Source: Stereocaulon alpinum
Lineage: Eukaryota > Ascomycota > Lecanoromycetes > Lecanorales > Stereocaulaceae
Assembly (NCBI GenBank): GCA_018257865.1
Contig: JAEUBA010000036.1
Location: forward strand, 124,001-188,000
DNA length: 64,000 nucleotides
Direction of reading: 5' to 3'
The notes under the pieces are model-generated. The model saw only the letters and a program-made list of their open reading frames with translations, did no database searches and was not told where the DNA came from. Of this stretch, positions 45,602 to 58,690 are shown piece by piece. A program made the translations under genes and the position numbers. Each line of letters starts with the position of its first letter. Positions within the stretch are counted from its first letter, which is position 1.

Positions 45602-47430
45602 ATGCAGGTTACAACCTTGATCGCTCTTCTCCTGCCCTTTGCATTCCATACGTACGCGTCAACGTTTCGCGGCAAGATTGAGAAAGTCAACATAGAACGG
45701 GTAAATCAAACCCAGAGTGTTAACAGCGGGATGTCCGAAGATTAATCTAGCAATCATAGCCTTCTACCAACCTTCAACGTCAACAATATGTTCCGAATAA
45801 CCAGGACATTTTGAAACTTGCCGAACATGGCGGTTCTGGACCACTATCTACTTCACCCAGATTAGCCACGGGTCTTCCAGTTGATGTATGCTTACAATGT
45901 CCATGACATCGCCCTGAATCAACAAGTAAGTAATGTCGTTTCATAACTGACGAAACCCCCAGAACATCATCTTCTTCGGCTACCGGACCTTCATTGGCGT
46001 CGGAACCCACCCCGCTCAACTAATGCGCGCCCTTATCGACATCGACTGGGCCGACATGATCATCCCATCCGTAAACTGCACATACTGCTCTGATAACCTC
46101 AAATATAACTCCTCACGCTCTTCTACCTATGAATCGAACGGCACTGAACTCCAAATGCACTGGGGCGCCTACATCTGGGGCGAGGGCGTCGTCTCAAATG
46201 ATACCATTACCGTTGGTGATGGTCTGCATATCGATCATCAGCCATTTCTGGAAGCGTACTCGTCTTCTACGGGGCCTTTCGGAGGCGCGGATACGATCCT
46301 TGGGTTGGCAATCAACAAGCCCTTGTAAGTGTATTTATCGATTCATTGGCTTCGATCTTCTGTGTTCGCCGCTGCTGCACAGACTTTTGAGCATGTGTTC
46401 TGCTTGAGTCACTGGTAAAATCGCCACATTTCATTTACAGAATCTTCTCTTGGAACAATCAATTGCTTCAAGATAGCGTTCTGTTGAATATAAAGTCCCA
46501 AGAAACACACCTAATGGCGAGGGTTCTACTATCTGAAAGCTTCTTACTCCTGGCTTCCTCTCCTGAGACTGTACTCTTGATAGAAGTTCCGCTCCAAACA
46601 GTATCCCATCACCTCATTCCTGAATCCAAACTCTGATATTTAGCCCAAAGAGCAACACTAACCCTCTTTCAGTTGGGTAGATCCAGACGATCCAAACCAA
46701 CACCAACTCCCCAGCCCCTTCTCCACCCTCGCCGCCTCAAAAACCCTAGATCAAAACATCGTGTCCATCCGCCTCCCGCACTCCGACCAAGATCTAGGCG
46801 ATATCCTCTTCGGCGGCACCGACCCCGACCTCTACCACGGCAATCTAACAACGCACCTCATCTACCCAAACGGGACAGAGAACTGGCAGATCGAAACTTC
46901 ATCTATTACACTTTCAACCCCAGACGGACTTCTCCTTTCACAAGAAAATCTAACAGGGTATACGGCACGTTTACACACAAACGGATACCCATGGATGGTT
47001 TTACCTCCCAAGATCGGCTGGGCAGTGGTGAACCACACAGGCGCTGACTGCACTGATGTCTGTCGCGGATGCGAAGTACCCTGTGATCGTGTCGACGAGT
47101 TGCCGCATGTCACCTTTGATTTCAAGGGCGGGAACATCACGCTTACTGGGGAGGATTATACAGTGAAGACGGATGTGCAGTGGCCGTTTTGCGGGTATAG
47201 TGTAAGATGTGAGATCCTCATAGGGCCAGGGAGGGAGGAGCAAATGGAGGAGAAGATTATTGATCTTGGTTCGAGCTTTTTCAGAGGGGTATATGGTGTG
47301 TTTGATTATGATGGTAGGAGTGTGCATTGTAAGTGCCATGTCTTCCAAATCATTCGAAGAAAACGGTTACTGATAACAAAGCGCAGTGGCGAAGTCGAAG
47401 CACTACGCCCCTGAAGGTTCCCAATCTTAA
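45602..47430 (+). CDS. secreted pepsin-like protein lacking canonical catalytic motifs
   Basis: I read five exons: 45602-45700, 45760-45885, 45963-46324, 46673-47328 and 47387-47430, giving 428 residues. The signal peptide is MQVTTLIALLLPFAFHTYA. The fold is that of A1 (pepsin) peptidases: FIGVGTHPAQLMRALIDIDWAD, an INKPFWVDP turn, ILFGGTDPDLYHG and a C-terminal FRGVYGVFDYD segment. The first catalytic triad, normally Asp-Thr-Gly, reads Asp-Ile-Asp. At the expected second site (ARLHTNGYPWMVLP), His-Thr-Asn stands where Asp-Thr/Ser-Gly should be. Several N-glycosylation sequons and a CTDVCRGCEVPC cluster are present. The frame is intact, so this looks like a pseudo-protease, not a pseudogene. 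No GPI signal or C-terminal membrane span is seen. Confidence 0.82.
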
Positions 47431-48769
47431 GATTCTATAAATCACTTCAAAGTCAGCAGTCACTCGTGCTCATAGGAAGAATATCTGCAACAGTGCGCAG
47501 CGAGCTGTTGCTACATCATGCCGGTCAAACAGATTTGTACCTATCTTTGACTCCTACCCCAGTTTACCAAACCCACTGTATTCCGAAATAAACTCCACGC
47601 ACTGCAGGCTCCCCACCAAATCATGGTAAGCAACCTACACTACGCACCTCCCAGTAGCCACCACAACCACCAGAATCCTCCCAGAGCCTTCTAAAAAGAA
47701 CAGATCATAAACCCTAACAACGACCTTACCCAATAAAAATGCCCATCCTTCACAACCCCACCGCCACTACCAAAGCTATCATCGCCGCCTGGACGTCCTA
47801 CTAATAAACGCCTTGCCTGCCTACCCGAGAACCCGATCCGCCACCGCTCCGCTACCACTAAAAACGAAGTCCCTCAAGAAGCCTGCACCACAGTAAAGAC
47901 CCAGGCCTACCACCACTGACTCCAAACCCCACAAGCGCCGGCGACTCCTTTAAGAAATACAAGTATTCAAGGTATGGATGAAAGCTTGACATCAATATGG
48001 TTCAGGTAGAAAATTTTCACAGATCAGTAAATGTATTTAGCTTCAACTAAAGCAGGAGATATCGTGATACACAGTCTGTAATCCGATGAAGAGGGACAAA
48101 GGTATAACGACTCTACAGCGGCGACGAAGCGCTGAGGTGTAGCGATATATCAGCGCAAACGACATAACATAGCTACCACACGTTATTCTAGCATTGACCC
48201 TACCAATCTAGGGTGTCTTACAAGCTTCTATGGTAGTCACTGAGGGGTGCATAGTTTGCTCAGCAACATATGGTGAGGGCCTTGCACGGGATTCATTTCG
48301 GAACAGGTTTGGTAGAACTGGAATGGTATTCTGCCGAGAAACACTAGCTGATTTTAATTCAACCTCATGCAAAGTCTAGCCTACCAAATCGCGATCCAGC
48401 CTCGTAAACTGTCTAAGGCCAAGTATGCCTCACTGTAAGGTCCCGTTGATTGGGTGCAGGTTTTCCAGCGTGCATTCATGGCAGAAGCCAGAGGGAAGTA
48501 TGTTGAACTTCCACTTGTCATTAACCTTGTTCCAACGATACCGTGTGCGAATACGAGTGCGAAGATGTTTGAGACAAAGGAGCTGCAAGCATTTGTGGAC
48601 GCAGAGTGTGTCCGAGCACTACAATGTCCCTCTCAGCCTCGGTCGGAATGCGTACGAGGTGCGATCACAACTTTCTTTATTTTCTTTTGAGGGTGCGTAT
48701 GAAAGCCGCCGATCGTGCCACGGGATCCATCGCGCGAGTCAACTGAGGTTTGAAGTGCCGTCTGTGAGC
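47431..48769. other. intergenic region
   Basis: Convergent flank between the pepsin-like gene and the F-box gene. Only short ORFs; no gene supported. Confidence 0.5.
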
Positions 48770-50272
48770 TCACAAGACATAGCTCTCACTACCAAGATCA
48801 TCAATTGACGTTATATCGCCTTGCCCAAGAATAAAATCTTGCACCCGAATCTTGTTCAGTGAAGGCTCGGCTTCGTGATCTCCGAAATCCCATGCGCGCC
48901 CTACATCTGATTGAATTCCGAATTTCCCCCTTAGGTCTACCACCTCAAGCCCTTTCAGAATTGAACGCATTTGCCCGAATAGCGACAAGTGCTCGCCCTC
49001 ACTCAGCTGCAGATGGTATAATTGGAGCTCTTTAAGTGTCTTGGCGTGTCTGCTGAAGAACTCTACCATATCGTCCTCCGCAGCAGTAATGCGTTCAAAC
49101 CAGACTGATCGAAGGTGTGGCCAATGGAATCGACCGACGATGTTATCGAGGTTCGTCGGACAAGATTCCCGGCCCCATTCAAAGCCAATGCCAAGACTTC
49201 TAAGGTATGGAGCCGAGGTGACAAAATCTCGAAGTCGCCCCGTGGCTAGGAATCGCTTGCCTTCGTCAATGTCTACCTGTGTAATTTCTCCAAGTGTGAT
49301 AGATCCGCCCACATTAAAATGGAGCAACATGTCCATTTCCCTCACGTTGGATACAGCTCGTTTCATGATTGCAAAGAGCTCAGGACCTTGCTCAAGCAAC
49401 CTCCAGTCTACACTTCCACACTCAAATGTCTTGAGCTGAGTACCGGTCTGATACGCCCCGATGAGTAGACAAAGCGCTTGCGTTACACCGCACTGAATGT
49501 CAACCGCAAGACCTCTAGACAATAAGCTGAAACTAGGGCCATATGCTTTGTGCTCTCTTGCGTCACGGTTACTGCTGACGTTGTAAGTATTCCTAGTTGA
49601 CATTGTCAAGTGTTTTAGCTTTGGAAATTGCTTCAATGCCGTTGCCATGCGTTGGACACAGTTAGGAAAATCGAGGAGCTGCGCTTGCTCATTGGAGAGG
49701 GTTTGAAGATTGATCCATGCTTCGTCTATTTGTACCTGGCTGTATTGGTGTTGGGGTCCGTCGAATAGTATTTGCATGGCTATGTCTGATTCTATGGCTC
49801 CAGGAGTGTCGCCGTCGACTATACTGTTAGCCCCAAGGGCACGCCACGCATCAGTCTTTTCTAAGCTTCTAAGCATGACTTCCCAGAAGACACATCCGAG
49901 ACTTGGCAGACAGTCTGCCTCCCACAAGATCGATGTGACGTGCCGGCTGATGACAGGATGCCTGGCGATGGCCTCGAGTTTTTGAAAGCTGCTCTCGGTG
50001 ACATTGAGGATGATCTCGGAGACGATGTGCTCAATACCGGCCGCGGCGAGTTTCCGGTGCTCCCTGCGCAATTTGGCGATATCGGTTGGATTGAGGTAGA
50101 GGCACACCATGAGCAGGAGCTCGTGTGGCAGATCTGTCAAGTTTGTTCCATGGTTCAATTGAGCTACTGCTGCTAGTCGGGCGGTTCTAGAACGCGTCAC
50201 GACGTCTTCTATTCTAGCGGACTTTGACCGTGTCGTACTTGCTGACGAACGGGTGGAGCTGTAGCGTGCCAT
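48770..50272 (-). CDS. F-box protein
   Basis: Single exon, 500 residues. A basic Ser/Thr/Arg-rich leader (first 40 residues) precedes an F-box at about residues 46-85 (LTDLPHELLLMVCLYLNPTDIAKL). F-boxes bind Skp1 and make the protein a substrate adaptor of an SCF ubiquitin ligase. The C-terminal 400 residues have Leu-rich segments (FPKLKHLTMS, LKELQLYHLQLSEGEHLSL, LKGLEVVDLRG) that may form irregular leucine-rich repeats. Such genes are numerous and fast-evolving in filamentous ascomycetes; the target cannot be predicted. Confidence 0.82.
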   Translation of the reverse strand: MARYSSTRSSASTTRSKSARIEDVVTRSRTARLAAVAQLNHGTNLTDLPHELLLMVCLYLNPTDIAKLRREHRKLAAAGIEHIVSEIILNVTESSFQKLEAIARHPVISRHVTSILWEADCLPSLGCVFWEVMLRSLEKTDAWRALGANSIVDGDTPGAIESDIAMQILFDGPQHQYSQVQIDEAWINLQTLSNEQAQLLDFPNCVQRMATALKQFPKLKHLTMSTRNTYNVSSNRDAREHKAYGPSFSLLSRGLAVDIQCGVTQALCLLIGAYQTGTQLKTFECGSVDWRLLEQGPELFAIMKRAVSNVREMDMLLHFNVGGSITLGEITQVDIDEGKRFLATGRLRDFVTSAPYLRSLGIGFEWGRESCPTNLDNIVGRFHWPHLRSVWFERITAAEDDMVEFFSRHAKTLKELQLYHLQLSEGEHLSLFGQMRSILKGLEVVDLRGKFGIQSDVGRAWDFGDHEAEPSLNKIRVQDFILGQGDITSIDDLGSESYVL

Positions 50273-51085
50273 GATGGGCGTGAAGAGCGGAGACTGTAAA
50301 ATATCTCAGATGGATTGATGATGCGGACAGAAGCTGCGTAATAAGAGTCAATCAATCGAATAGCGGTCCTAGTGATTGTAACAATGCACAGAGCAATAAA
50401 AGTTGATTAGTTGAGAGACGACTGAGTGTTGATTAAGAGTTGCAGATGGAGTTGCATTGGAGAACAATCGTATGAATAACACCAAAACGCTGGTCAAAGG
50501 ATATTCGCCATGTCACCATGAATCAAGGAAGTTGCCATGTAGATTTGAGGGTCGCTGATTCTAAAGAGGTAAGTGCGAGGCGCGATTGACGAAGATCGCG
50601 AAACCACGTGACATGAAGTACCTCAACTCTTGTTTTGCCCCCTCGATACGTCCGTCTCTGCTCCTTCCTCAGCTTGAACAACGAATGGTCTGGGTTCTAC
50701 TTACTTAGACCAAGGTAGTGCCTTCGCCTTTGATGTGCAAAGGCTTGGCTAAACATGAAGCATGGAATTGTACCTTCATCAGCGAGACATACACAAATTT
50801 TCTGTTCAATTGAGCAGTCGAGTAGCATCATAGTCCATATAATGTCATAATCCTACATTCAACACCCCTATCGGTACATGCCGTCTATAACACATCGTAG
50901 AGACAAATTGAGACAAATTGAGACCAAGAGGACTGACACCGAAGAGAAGACCCACACCAACCTTAGAGACACAGAGCCAAGGAATCATGCCAAAGTCAAA
51001 GCCCAACCCTGAAGCCACATCCCCTAGCCAGAGGTCATGAATGATAAAGCTGATGTTGCCGTGCGGCTTCCACCGCTGACACACC
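50273..51085. other. intergenic region
   Basis: Upstream of the F-box gene and downstream of the laccase. No gene supported. Confidence 0.45.
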
Positions 51086-53067
51086 CTAGTACTTCCTCAT
51101 CCATTTCGCACTTTCAGGCATCAACCCCCCAAAATCTCTATCTTTCAGCCCGCTATCAATCTGATCCACAACAGCACTATTCGCATAGACTCCCCAGTCA
51201 GTGCAGGTCTGCTGCACACTTTGCGGGATTTTTCTCTTCTGCAGCAGATTGACCGACTCTACAGTATTGATGTACAGCCCGGCGCTCACATGCCATGCGA
51301 TATGACAATGGAATGGCCATACGCCTGGGTTGTCAGCGTTATACTGGAGGACAATGAATCCTGCATCGGCTTTGGTCGCCGGAAACTTGGTACTACCACG
51401 TACTAGCTGCACATCACGGCGTTGGGTGTTCTGCTGGTGCGTGATAACCCCGTCCCAGATCCCGTTACCCTCCGCGAGCACGTTGAAGTTGTGGCCGTGA
51501 AGATGCATGGGATGAGAGGCAGGAAAGAGGTTGTACACGACTAGGCGGATAGAGGCATTATTCCCAAAATTGTAGACATTCCATTGAGGATCGTCAGGGT
51601 AGGAGAAATTGCCATGGTTAGTGAGGTCGAGGAGCGAGTAGCTAGTGGGGCTTAGTCTATCTACGATGAGGCTGTAATGGGGAACAGGGACTCACTCATA
51701 ATTTGCGCGGAACGATACGCCGTTCATGTCGAAGACGTTGAATCCAGTACCGTTGGGACCGAAGGTGATGTCAATTTCTTGAGTGACGGCGGGATTGCTG
51801 GTTGCTGGGAATGGGAAAAATGGGATCGTTAGATCGAGGTTATCCTGTAGATGGTTAGACCTTGATGAAATCAGAAGCTGGGAAGTCATACATTGGCACA
51901 AGGAAGAACACCATACGGAGTTGCTGTAGTGGTGGGCACTTGATTTGTGTTTGCTTTCTCATAGTAGATCGCGGCTAACGCATGCGAATTACCAGTCGGA
52001 GGTGTGTTAGTGGCGCCGTTCAAACTGCATGCAGTATCGATATCAGAGCGCATCCAGAATGAAGAGTTTGGTGGGCCAGTGGCTTGCACAATAACATCGG
52101 TGCGTTGTCCGATTCCAAGCGTTACGACATTAGTAGTGTATGGCTTAACGGGCACAAAATCATTCGCCATGACTGTCATATTATGACCGTCGATGGTGAA
52201 ACGCTGAAGACCTTCTGATCCAGCGTTGATAAGCCTTAGCCGATGCGCCTTACCTGACTGAAAGTTGAACTTCGAAACACCAGCATTCGGTACGCAGTGC
52301 TGTCCGTTTGTTACGAGAGAGCAGTCAAAATTCATCTTGCCGTTGATTAAGTTGTTGTCGGATTGGACCGGAGCCGCGCCTTTTGCCATGGTCTGCTGGA
52401 CAAGAGAGAAGTATTCCTCGTGATACCAATCCGTGAGCAGCACGGGACCGACATCGATGTCATAAGGTACGTTCTTCGGGCCATGAATAATCAAAGCTCC
52501 CAGAAGGCCCGCATTGTATTGAGCGCTATAGTGGGAGTGATACCACGTTGTCCCATAGAGATCGGCCAAGAAAGTGTACGTGAAGCATTTGCCGGGAGCA
52601 ATAGGGCACTGTTGGACAGAAGGGACTCCATCGTACCAAGGAGTCAGTGTCTGCAGTATACCGTGCCAATGCAGGGCAGTGCCTTCTTCAGGGCCGGTGA
52701 TTTGGTTGCACACTTCGACGCTAATGGTATCGCCCCAGTTGACTTCAATGGTTGGGGCAGGGAAAGCTCCGTTGACAAGGAGAACGCTCCTGTTGACGCC
52801 ATCGGGAGCGATAAAACCTCGAGCAATGTTGAATTGGTAATTGTGCGTCCGCCCACCTCCTGGTGTTGTTGTATATGGGTCTGTATTTGCTACAGTGGCA
52901 GCCCCCCAAGGAAAACCGTCCGGTAAGTTAGGAGTGGCTACAAATTCAGGAAGAGTAGGAGCTTGGAGAGTGCCCAAGTTGGAGTTGCCGTTGGTGGCGG
53001 ACTGAGGAAGTGCGGGTACTAACGAGCTCAATGCCAAGATGCTGTTTACGACGGCAGAGGCAGCCAT
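51086..53067 (-). CDS. laccase (multicopper oxidase)
   Basis: Minus strand, exons 53067-51892, 51844-51696 and 51641-51086, 626 residues. I chose the ATG at 53067 because a signal-peptide-like segment follows (AVVNSILALSSLVPAL); the frame is open further upstream to 53280. All four copper signatures are present: HWHG in the first, WYHSHYSAQY in the second, HPMHLHGHNF in the third and HCHIAWH in the fourth. A type 1 copper Cys and a Leu at the axial position of the last motif fit a typical ascomycete laccase. The C-terminus contains DSGL, as in the C-terminal plug of this group. The enzyme oxidises phenols with reduction of O2 to water and is probably secreted; physiological role (pigment, lignin, detoxification) is unknown. 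Confidence 0.93.
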
Positions 53068-54049
53068 TGCGGTTTGGTGAAGTGGTGGAAGTATGGACCG
53101 GTAATGGCCTGGTTTGATCTTTAGATCAAGGCCGTTCGTCAATGTATAAGGACCGGACACGTGGAAAAGGACAACGGAGGCAGGACTGTGCGAAAAGTAT
53201 GAATTTGGTGAATGGTCTAGACTGTTCCTATGCTGATGCCAGAGCGAATCGGTGCTTATTGGAAATGTAGAATAGTCCAAGCAAAGGACGGCGTCGATGA
53301 ATGAATCGACAGTCTCGATGACCTTAAAGGATGAGTCAATAGACTCTCACAATTGATGAGTTTTAACTATAGCCTGTTTCTGACAAGGACTTTCATTCGA
53401 AGAAGAACTTGATAACGAATGATTGTAATGATACCAAGAATAATCGTACGAATGTGATAGAAGGAGCGTGAAGGTCTATTTAAGCTCCGAATTTCAGACA
53501 CGGTCAGGTGATGCCCGGCATCCTGAAGAGGGGGCCATGGAGTATTCCGAGCTAGACGCTTTGTTGCGAGCTCGAAAGTACGAACAGAATTGTTGTGGCA
53601 ATTTCGCCGACCCCGTGCCACCCAGATTAAGCGAATTGTGCGAGCCTATGTAAGCCTGGACGGCACGATACGATGAATAGGACGAGAAAGAAATGAGTGT
53701 AAGCTTCTAGTCTTGTGTTTCGAAGGGACGGTTTCGTTATCCTTGCCCAAGTCTTCCTGGAAACGTGGAAAGGTTGGAGGAGCAGTCAGATGCACCCCTC
53801 TTGGCTTTGAAATACATTTAGACTGATGGCAAGTCGTTTAAGATCACTATGTTGGGAAGGATGTAGTAGTAAGATGAACGCCAACGCGGGTATCGAAATT
53901 CCTGGGTCGGTTTGTGGATAAGCAGCACCTTGTGCTAGGGTCCACTCGGTAGTATTCGGCTCCTACAGGCATCAGCAACATCGTCCTTAGCGCTATGTCG
54001 ATCAGTAAACCCTACCTGTCTGGACTGCATCCATAGTGACACCACAGCC
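53068..54049. other. intergenic region
   Basis: Laccase promoter and upstream DNA. No gene supported. Confidence 0.45.
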
Positions 54050-54684
54050 TCACGCCTTCATTATTATCCCCCATTGAAGTGGAATGGTACAATGTACCGG
54101 ACAAGAAATGACGATATGATCAGAGGGATCTTTGAGTACCATTGAGACCAATAGGGAATTTCGCATTCCGCATACAATGACACTCAGAAAGGCAAGGATA
54201 TACGAGCGCCAAGAATAGACGATACTTGCATGATGCCGCCAACAATCCGGTTTGAGTCGACCTTCGTCTAGATTATCGAGCATAGGATCGTGATACGTCT
54301 CAAACTTTCGCGCCAGATCGGCATACTTCGCGGCCACTCCCACTCGGAAAGACGGCCATGCATTGAGCGGTGCTCCGTGACTCGTGTCATTGACAGACCC
54401 CAGGTGATGAGGTGGCACAGGCAGACCGTTCAGATACCGAACAGTAAGCTGAACTCAGCCGAGAGATACGTACCATCCTTCAACATAGTCCTAAAGGGTT
54501 AGGGTAAACATGACCGGAGTGTGTATAGACGTTTCAGGGTTCTCAAAGTGACGGGATGATTGGCACTAACTTGTTCAGGTGAGAGAAGATCGTATGATGT
54601 CCATCCTTCGCCAAAGGCTCCGAAGGATGCATTCCGATCTGGTCCACTTATTTCTTCGACATCGCGGTTTTGTAAGGCCTGCAT
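54050..54684 (-). CDS. hypothetical gene, splicing uncertain
   Basis: An exon from 54684 reads MQALQNRDVEEISG, then FGAFGEGWTSYDLLSPEQ, followed by a GTTAGT donor. An acceptor near 54499 gives DYVEG and then a strong GTACGT donor. A later acceptor leads to LNAWPSFRVGVAAKYADLA, FETYHDPMLDNLDEGRLKPD and a hydrophobic segment (YILAFLSVIVCGM) before the frame ends at 54050. The pieces look protein-like and colinear, but the exon joins and true stop are guesses and I recognise no family. It could be a decayed gene. Confidence 0.3.
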
Positions 54685-57600
54685 GACGTTGAGATTGGAA
54701 GGACTGTCTGCGAGGTTGGAAGGATTGGGATTGAGGGCGCAGAAGGGCGCAGAAGGGTGCCTAAATGCGTATTTCCGTCGCGAAGGTCGCAGCGGTCCAC
54801 TGCCAAGGCCTAACTGACTCAGCTTAGTTCTAGGGTCTGTTGGTCCGTGATCTGCTTCGCTAGGGCTGCGCTAAGCGTCTGTCTTATTGTACGTCTACAG
54901 CGCTATTGACGTCCAATTGTATCCCAGACTCAAGGGGAATCCTCGGTGACATACGCCGCGATAGTTATGAAGTTGTCTGTCGTGAACACATTGTCCACTG
55001 CTCGATGAAACCACCACATAGGCAGACCCGGGTCGCCCACGTCTTCTTCGGGTCTAAGCCAGCAAACGTTCCAATTGTTCGGCTGTCTGTTGCGGCCATT
55101 GCCTGTTCCTGCATTAGCCCACACGCAAACCGTATCAAAACAGCCCCCTTTACCGCTTTAAGCCCCCAATGCCACGTGGTTAGCATAGACCAAGGTTTAG
55201 TACATTGATTGAGTGTAACGGCGTCCATAGGGGATCTCACATGGCGCGGGCTGTCAATCTTTGACTGCTTCGGCAGTGCTACGAACGCTAATCATGCTAG
55301 TACTTATGGTGCAAGTAAGCTGACCCGGGACAACCCTTGAAAGTGTTATGGCATAGCCCCAAATGCTATCTTGCATATATTCCCCAAGATTGAGGATTCA
55401 CTGGTGCATCTAATCTTGCGAGCTTGGAAACATGGAGGATCGATTGGCTGGTATTTTATAAAGGTGGGCCTGCGATAGGCATGTGATTTTGACGCTGACA
55501 AGGGCGTTCTGGAGCTCCCAAAGCTGCGCTATTGACTCCTCGTATCATAACAGGCAACAATCGCAAGAGTATGCTACGAGTTGAGGATGATACCCACTTA
55601 ATCATACTACTATATCAGAATATATATTGTGGGTACGTGATTGGCTTGCAAAGTCCCCGTAATGTGCATTTCGCCCCGCAGCCCGAAGGTCCGGACTGGC
55701 GTGACGCTGATGCAGGTCGTGCTGATCACTGCAACCATTCGGACGGCGGAATGTTAGCTGGATCAGAAGTCTCCGAGGTACAGATGAATAAGGATATGTA
55801 GGTCTTATCGACACGGGAGGGGTATGTGGGATTCCTCGGGCTATTCGTCGGCAATCAGTATTGAACAAGGTCTGAACGAAGTCGATACTGAATACGTTGA
55901 ACAGAAGAATCAAGAGATTTTAGCGTGAGAAGCTGCAAAGATCCATAAGGCTATGGATTATCCTAGCCTAACCAAGGATAGCTTCCACAAGAACAAAGCC
56001 ATTGCCTGCCTTGCTAGGAGCAAAGGAACGGCAACCACGATCTAATCTATCTATCCGAAATTCTTGGTGCTAATGGAATTCCTTTGTCGTCGTGAGAACT
56101 CCACCTTATTACACTTTCGAAAAGCGATTTCAACTCCTTCTTTGACGGGTTTTCGGTGTTCCAGCGCAAGGATAACGCCGTGTGTTCGCGTTGCCCCACG
56201 CACCCTCCATGGAAGCCATCCGCACCGATGTCAAACTCAAACAACCGTCTGGGAATTCCAGAAACTGCAACATATCTTCTATCTCAAAGGTCCCACAAAT
56301 CAATCATATGAACATTCCAGTGAGCCGTCCATCTAAGCAAACCTCGGTTCGTGCCAGTCCTAATGGTGCCCAACAAGAAGTGATCTCGGACTTTTGAAAT
56401 TCCCGGCGACCAAAATTTACTATGTGCATATTGTAGGCGGGGTGCCCAATTCGGCTCCTGCAGCCTTTATCTAACACGTCCGTACTACAAAGTAGATGTC
56501 AAAACGCAGTCTTGTACCCCTCACTAACTACGTGTATACCCCAAGCATGCACGCTGGCGCTGCCTCCCCCCACCACCCTATCTCTGTGCTTTCAGTCAAG
56601 ACGAATCATATCGTGTATGACCGTCGTTCCTACAGCTATGCGATGCTTCGCATTCTCTGGCTGCAGCACTACCAAGATCTCGTTGTGTGACAGCGAAAGT
56701 ATCCTCAAAAACATGACAACGGTTCCCCTGTCAGTGGCTTCGGTTAGCTACATAACGTCAGCAACCGCCATCATGGTGAGCGTTATCGCTTCATGAACAG
56801 ATTTTCAAGTACAATTGCACTAGTGGTACCCACAGGATCTTGCAGCGTCCCGAACCGTGGATCACCTCTAGGCAAGGGTCTCTTTGCTGTGCCTTTATCT
56901 TCACGAAGGATTCGATCTCTATGACTGTCACATCCTTCTTGTCTGCTACACGCAAAAGTAAGTAGCGGCAAGTTCCAGCAAGATCAACCGTGCGAGGAGG
57001 TGTGGAAATATGCTCTTGGCAATGAGGCTCAGCAAAGGAGTCAGAATTCTAAAGTGACACCTAATCATTTGTCGGGAAATGTTTTGGAGAATCTTGTCAG
57101 ATGAGCAAGGACCAAACAACATCAAGACTGCATCCTAACTGGTAGGGAGCTTTGCCGCATGGACTACGCTCCATACAACTCGATACAATTCAGTTCCCAT
57201 ACATGTTGTTTTGGATCTCATAGGGAAAAGGATCCTGTGGGATGAGTTATCTTAACCACTTTCTACATGGCGCCTTGTAGATTATGAATCAGAACTCCAG
57301 CTTTGCATTCGGAATGCTCCTGGCTCATGCTTACTGTGGCTACGCATGTCGAATTACGATGTTGCATGCGGGGATCAACAGAGTGCTGACATTGGTTCCC
57401 AGTGGAATCTTCGAAGTCCATCGTCACCACGACCCAAGGAGAGGACCGTGCTGATGGTGGTCAGAGCAGACGCCAGCAGTTCATCCGAAGAAGAGAACGG
57501 TGCTTATTTGGGCCAAAGATACCGAGCATGATTTATTGGCCATGCGGACGCCACGCGACATGATCAAACCTGGGGAGGAAGTTTACCCTTACTACGCCTC

Positions 57601-58690
57601 GGTGAGTTCCTCCGTCCGGGCGCCAATAATTTAGGCGAAAAGGACGACGGTGCTTATTCGGCCCCAAGACACCGAGCATGGATAATCGGACATGCGGACC
57701 CCACGTGACATGAGCAAACATTGCGAAGAATGGAAGTTTCCTCTGGCTACGCCACGGTGAAGGTTCCCCGTCCAGGCCAGTAAGCCTCCCGCTGTCATTT
57801 GACACAACACCAACATGATTCCTCTTAGCGCATGGAGAATTCCAGTTTCAGCCATCAGCTTCATACGAACGAATAGTGATTCACAACCCAACGTCAGCGC
57901 TCCTCCCCTCCTTACGATTTACGAAATACACCTCGCAATGGAAGGATCTTCATTCAAACACGAGACCCAACACTGTCCTCCAATTCCACTACCCTGAAAC
58001 CCCTCGGCAATCCAACGCCCGTAGTAATGGACCTCCAATCGTCAACGACGATTGCCGACAGGCTGCATAACCGCCTGACATTCAAGATTCGAACCCTTGG
58101 AAATTCTCCGAAAGTCCGATCACGAGGCAGTAGCGAGAATGCAACCTCGGGTTCGTGTTCGGTCCTGCCGTGTTTCATCGGCCTAGATCATCTGTCATAC
58201 AATCTCGGCTTGGCAGGCAGGTGACAAGCTGCGCAGGAAATCAGGCTACAGCACGTGCAGCATTTTCGGCCCACAATGTCAGTGTTTGGTTTGTTTTTGG
58301 CGCAGGTTGCGAGCGAGGGAGATCCTCTTGTCTTTGGAAGTAGTTGGGAGTGAGAGAGTCGTAGCATGGCTGCTAGTATGGAATGCGATAGGATGTTCGA
58401 GACACAGAAGGTAATGTTGCTAGATCACAACGCCGGCAGTATCGAAGGATCTTCGAGACATGTAATGTTGCCAGATGATAATAACCCTGAGTGGAAGAGA
58501 GCTGCGGTTATCCGCAATCCTAGCCTTTGAATACAGCGATGAATCGATGCTAATTTGGCTATACAATTCTCCTCATGACGGTGCAGAGTGGTATCATCAA
58601 CGCCAAAGGACTCAAGCCAAGATCCCCCACTCACAATATGTACATACACACCACTTATACGTAGCCATCATACAATACAACACAACCAAC
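54685..58690. other. gene-poor 4-kb region
   Basis: No gene I can support. ORFs of 60-105 codons are scattered on both strands without recognisable motifs. It contains the diverged tandem repeat at 57486-57790. It may hold decayed transposon DNA, but no transposase or terminal repeat was identified. Confidence 0.5.
57486..57790. repeat. diverged tandem duplication, 150-bp period
   Basis: TGCTTATTTGGGCCAAAG at 57501 recurs as TGCTTATTCGGCCCCAAG at 57651. The similarity continues through ACCGAGCATG, CATGCGGAC, CCACG-GACATGA-CAAAC, GGAAGTTT, TACGCC-CGGTGA and CCGTCC-GGC. Many differences are transitions. Confidence 0.7.

Noticed and set aside
52981..53280. Laccase starting at 53280
   Set aside because: It would place about 70 unrelated residues before a clear signal peptide; the ATG at 53067 fits a secreted enzyme.
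58080..58100. GATTCGAACC resembling a tRNA B box
   Set aside because: No A box at a suitable distance upstream and no acceptor stem could be formed.
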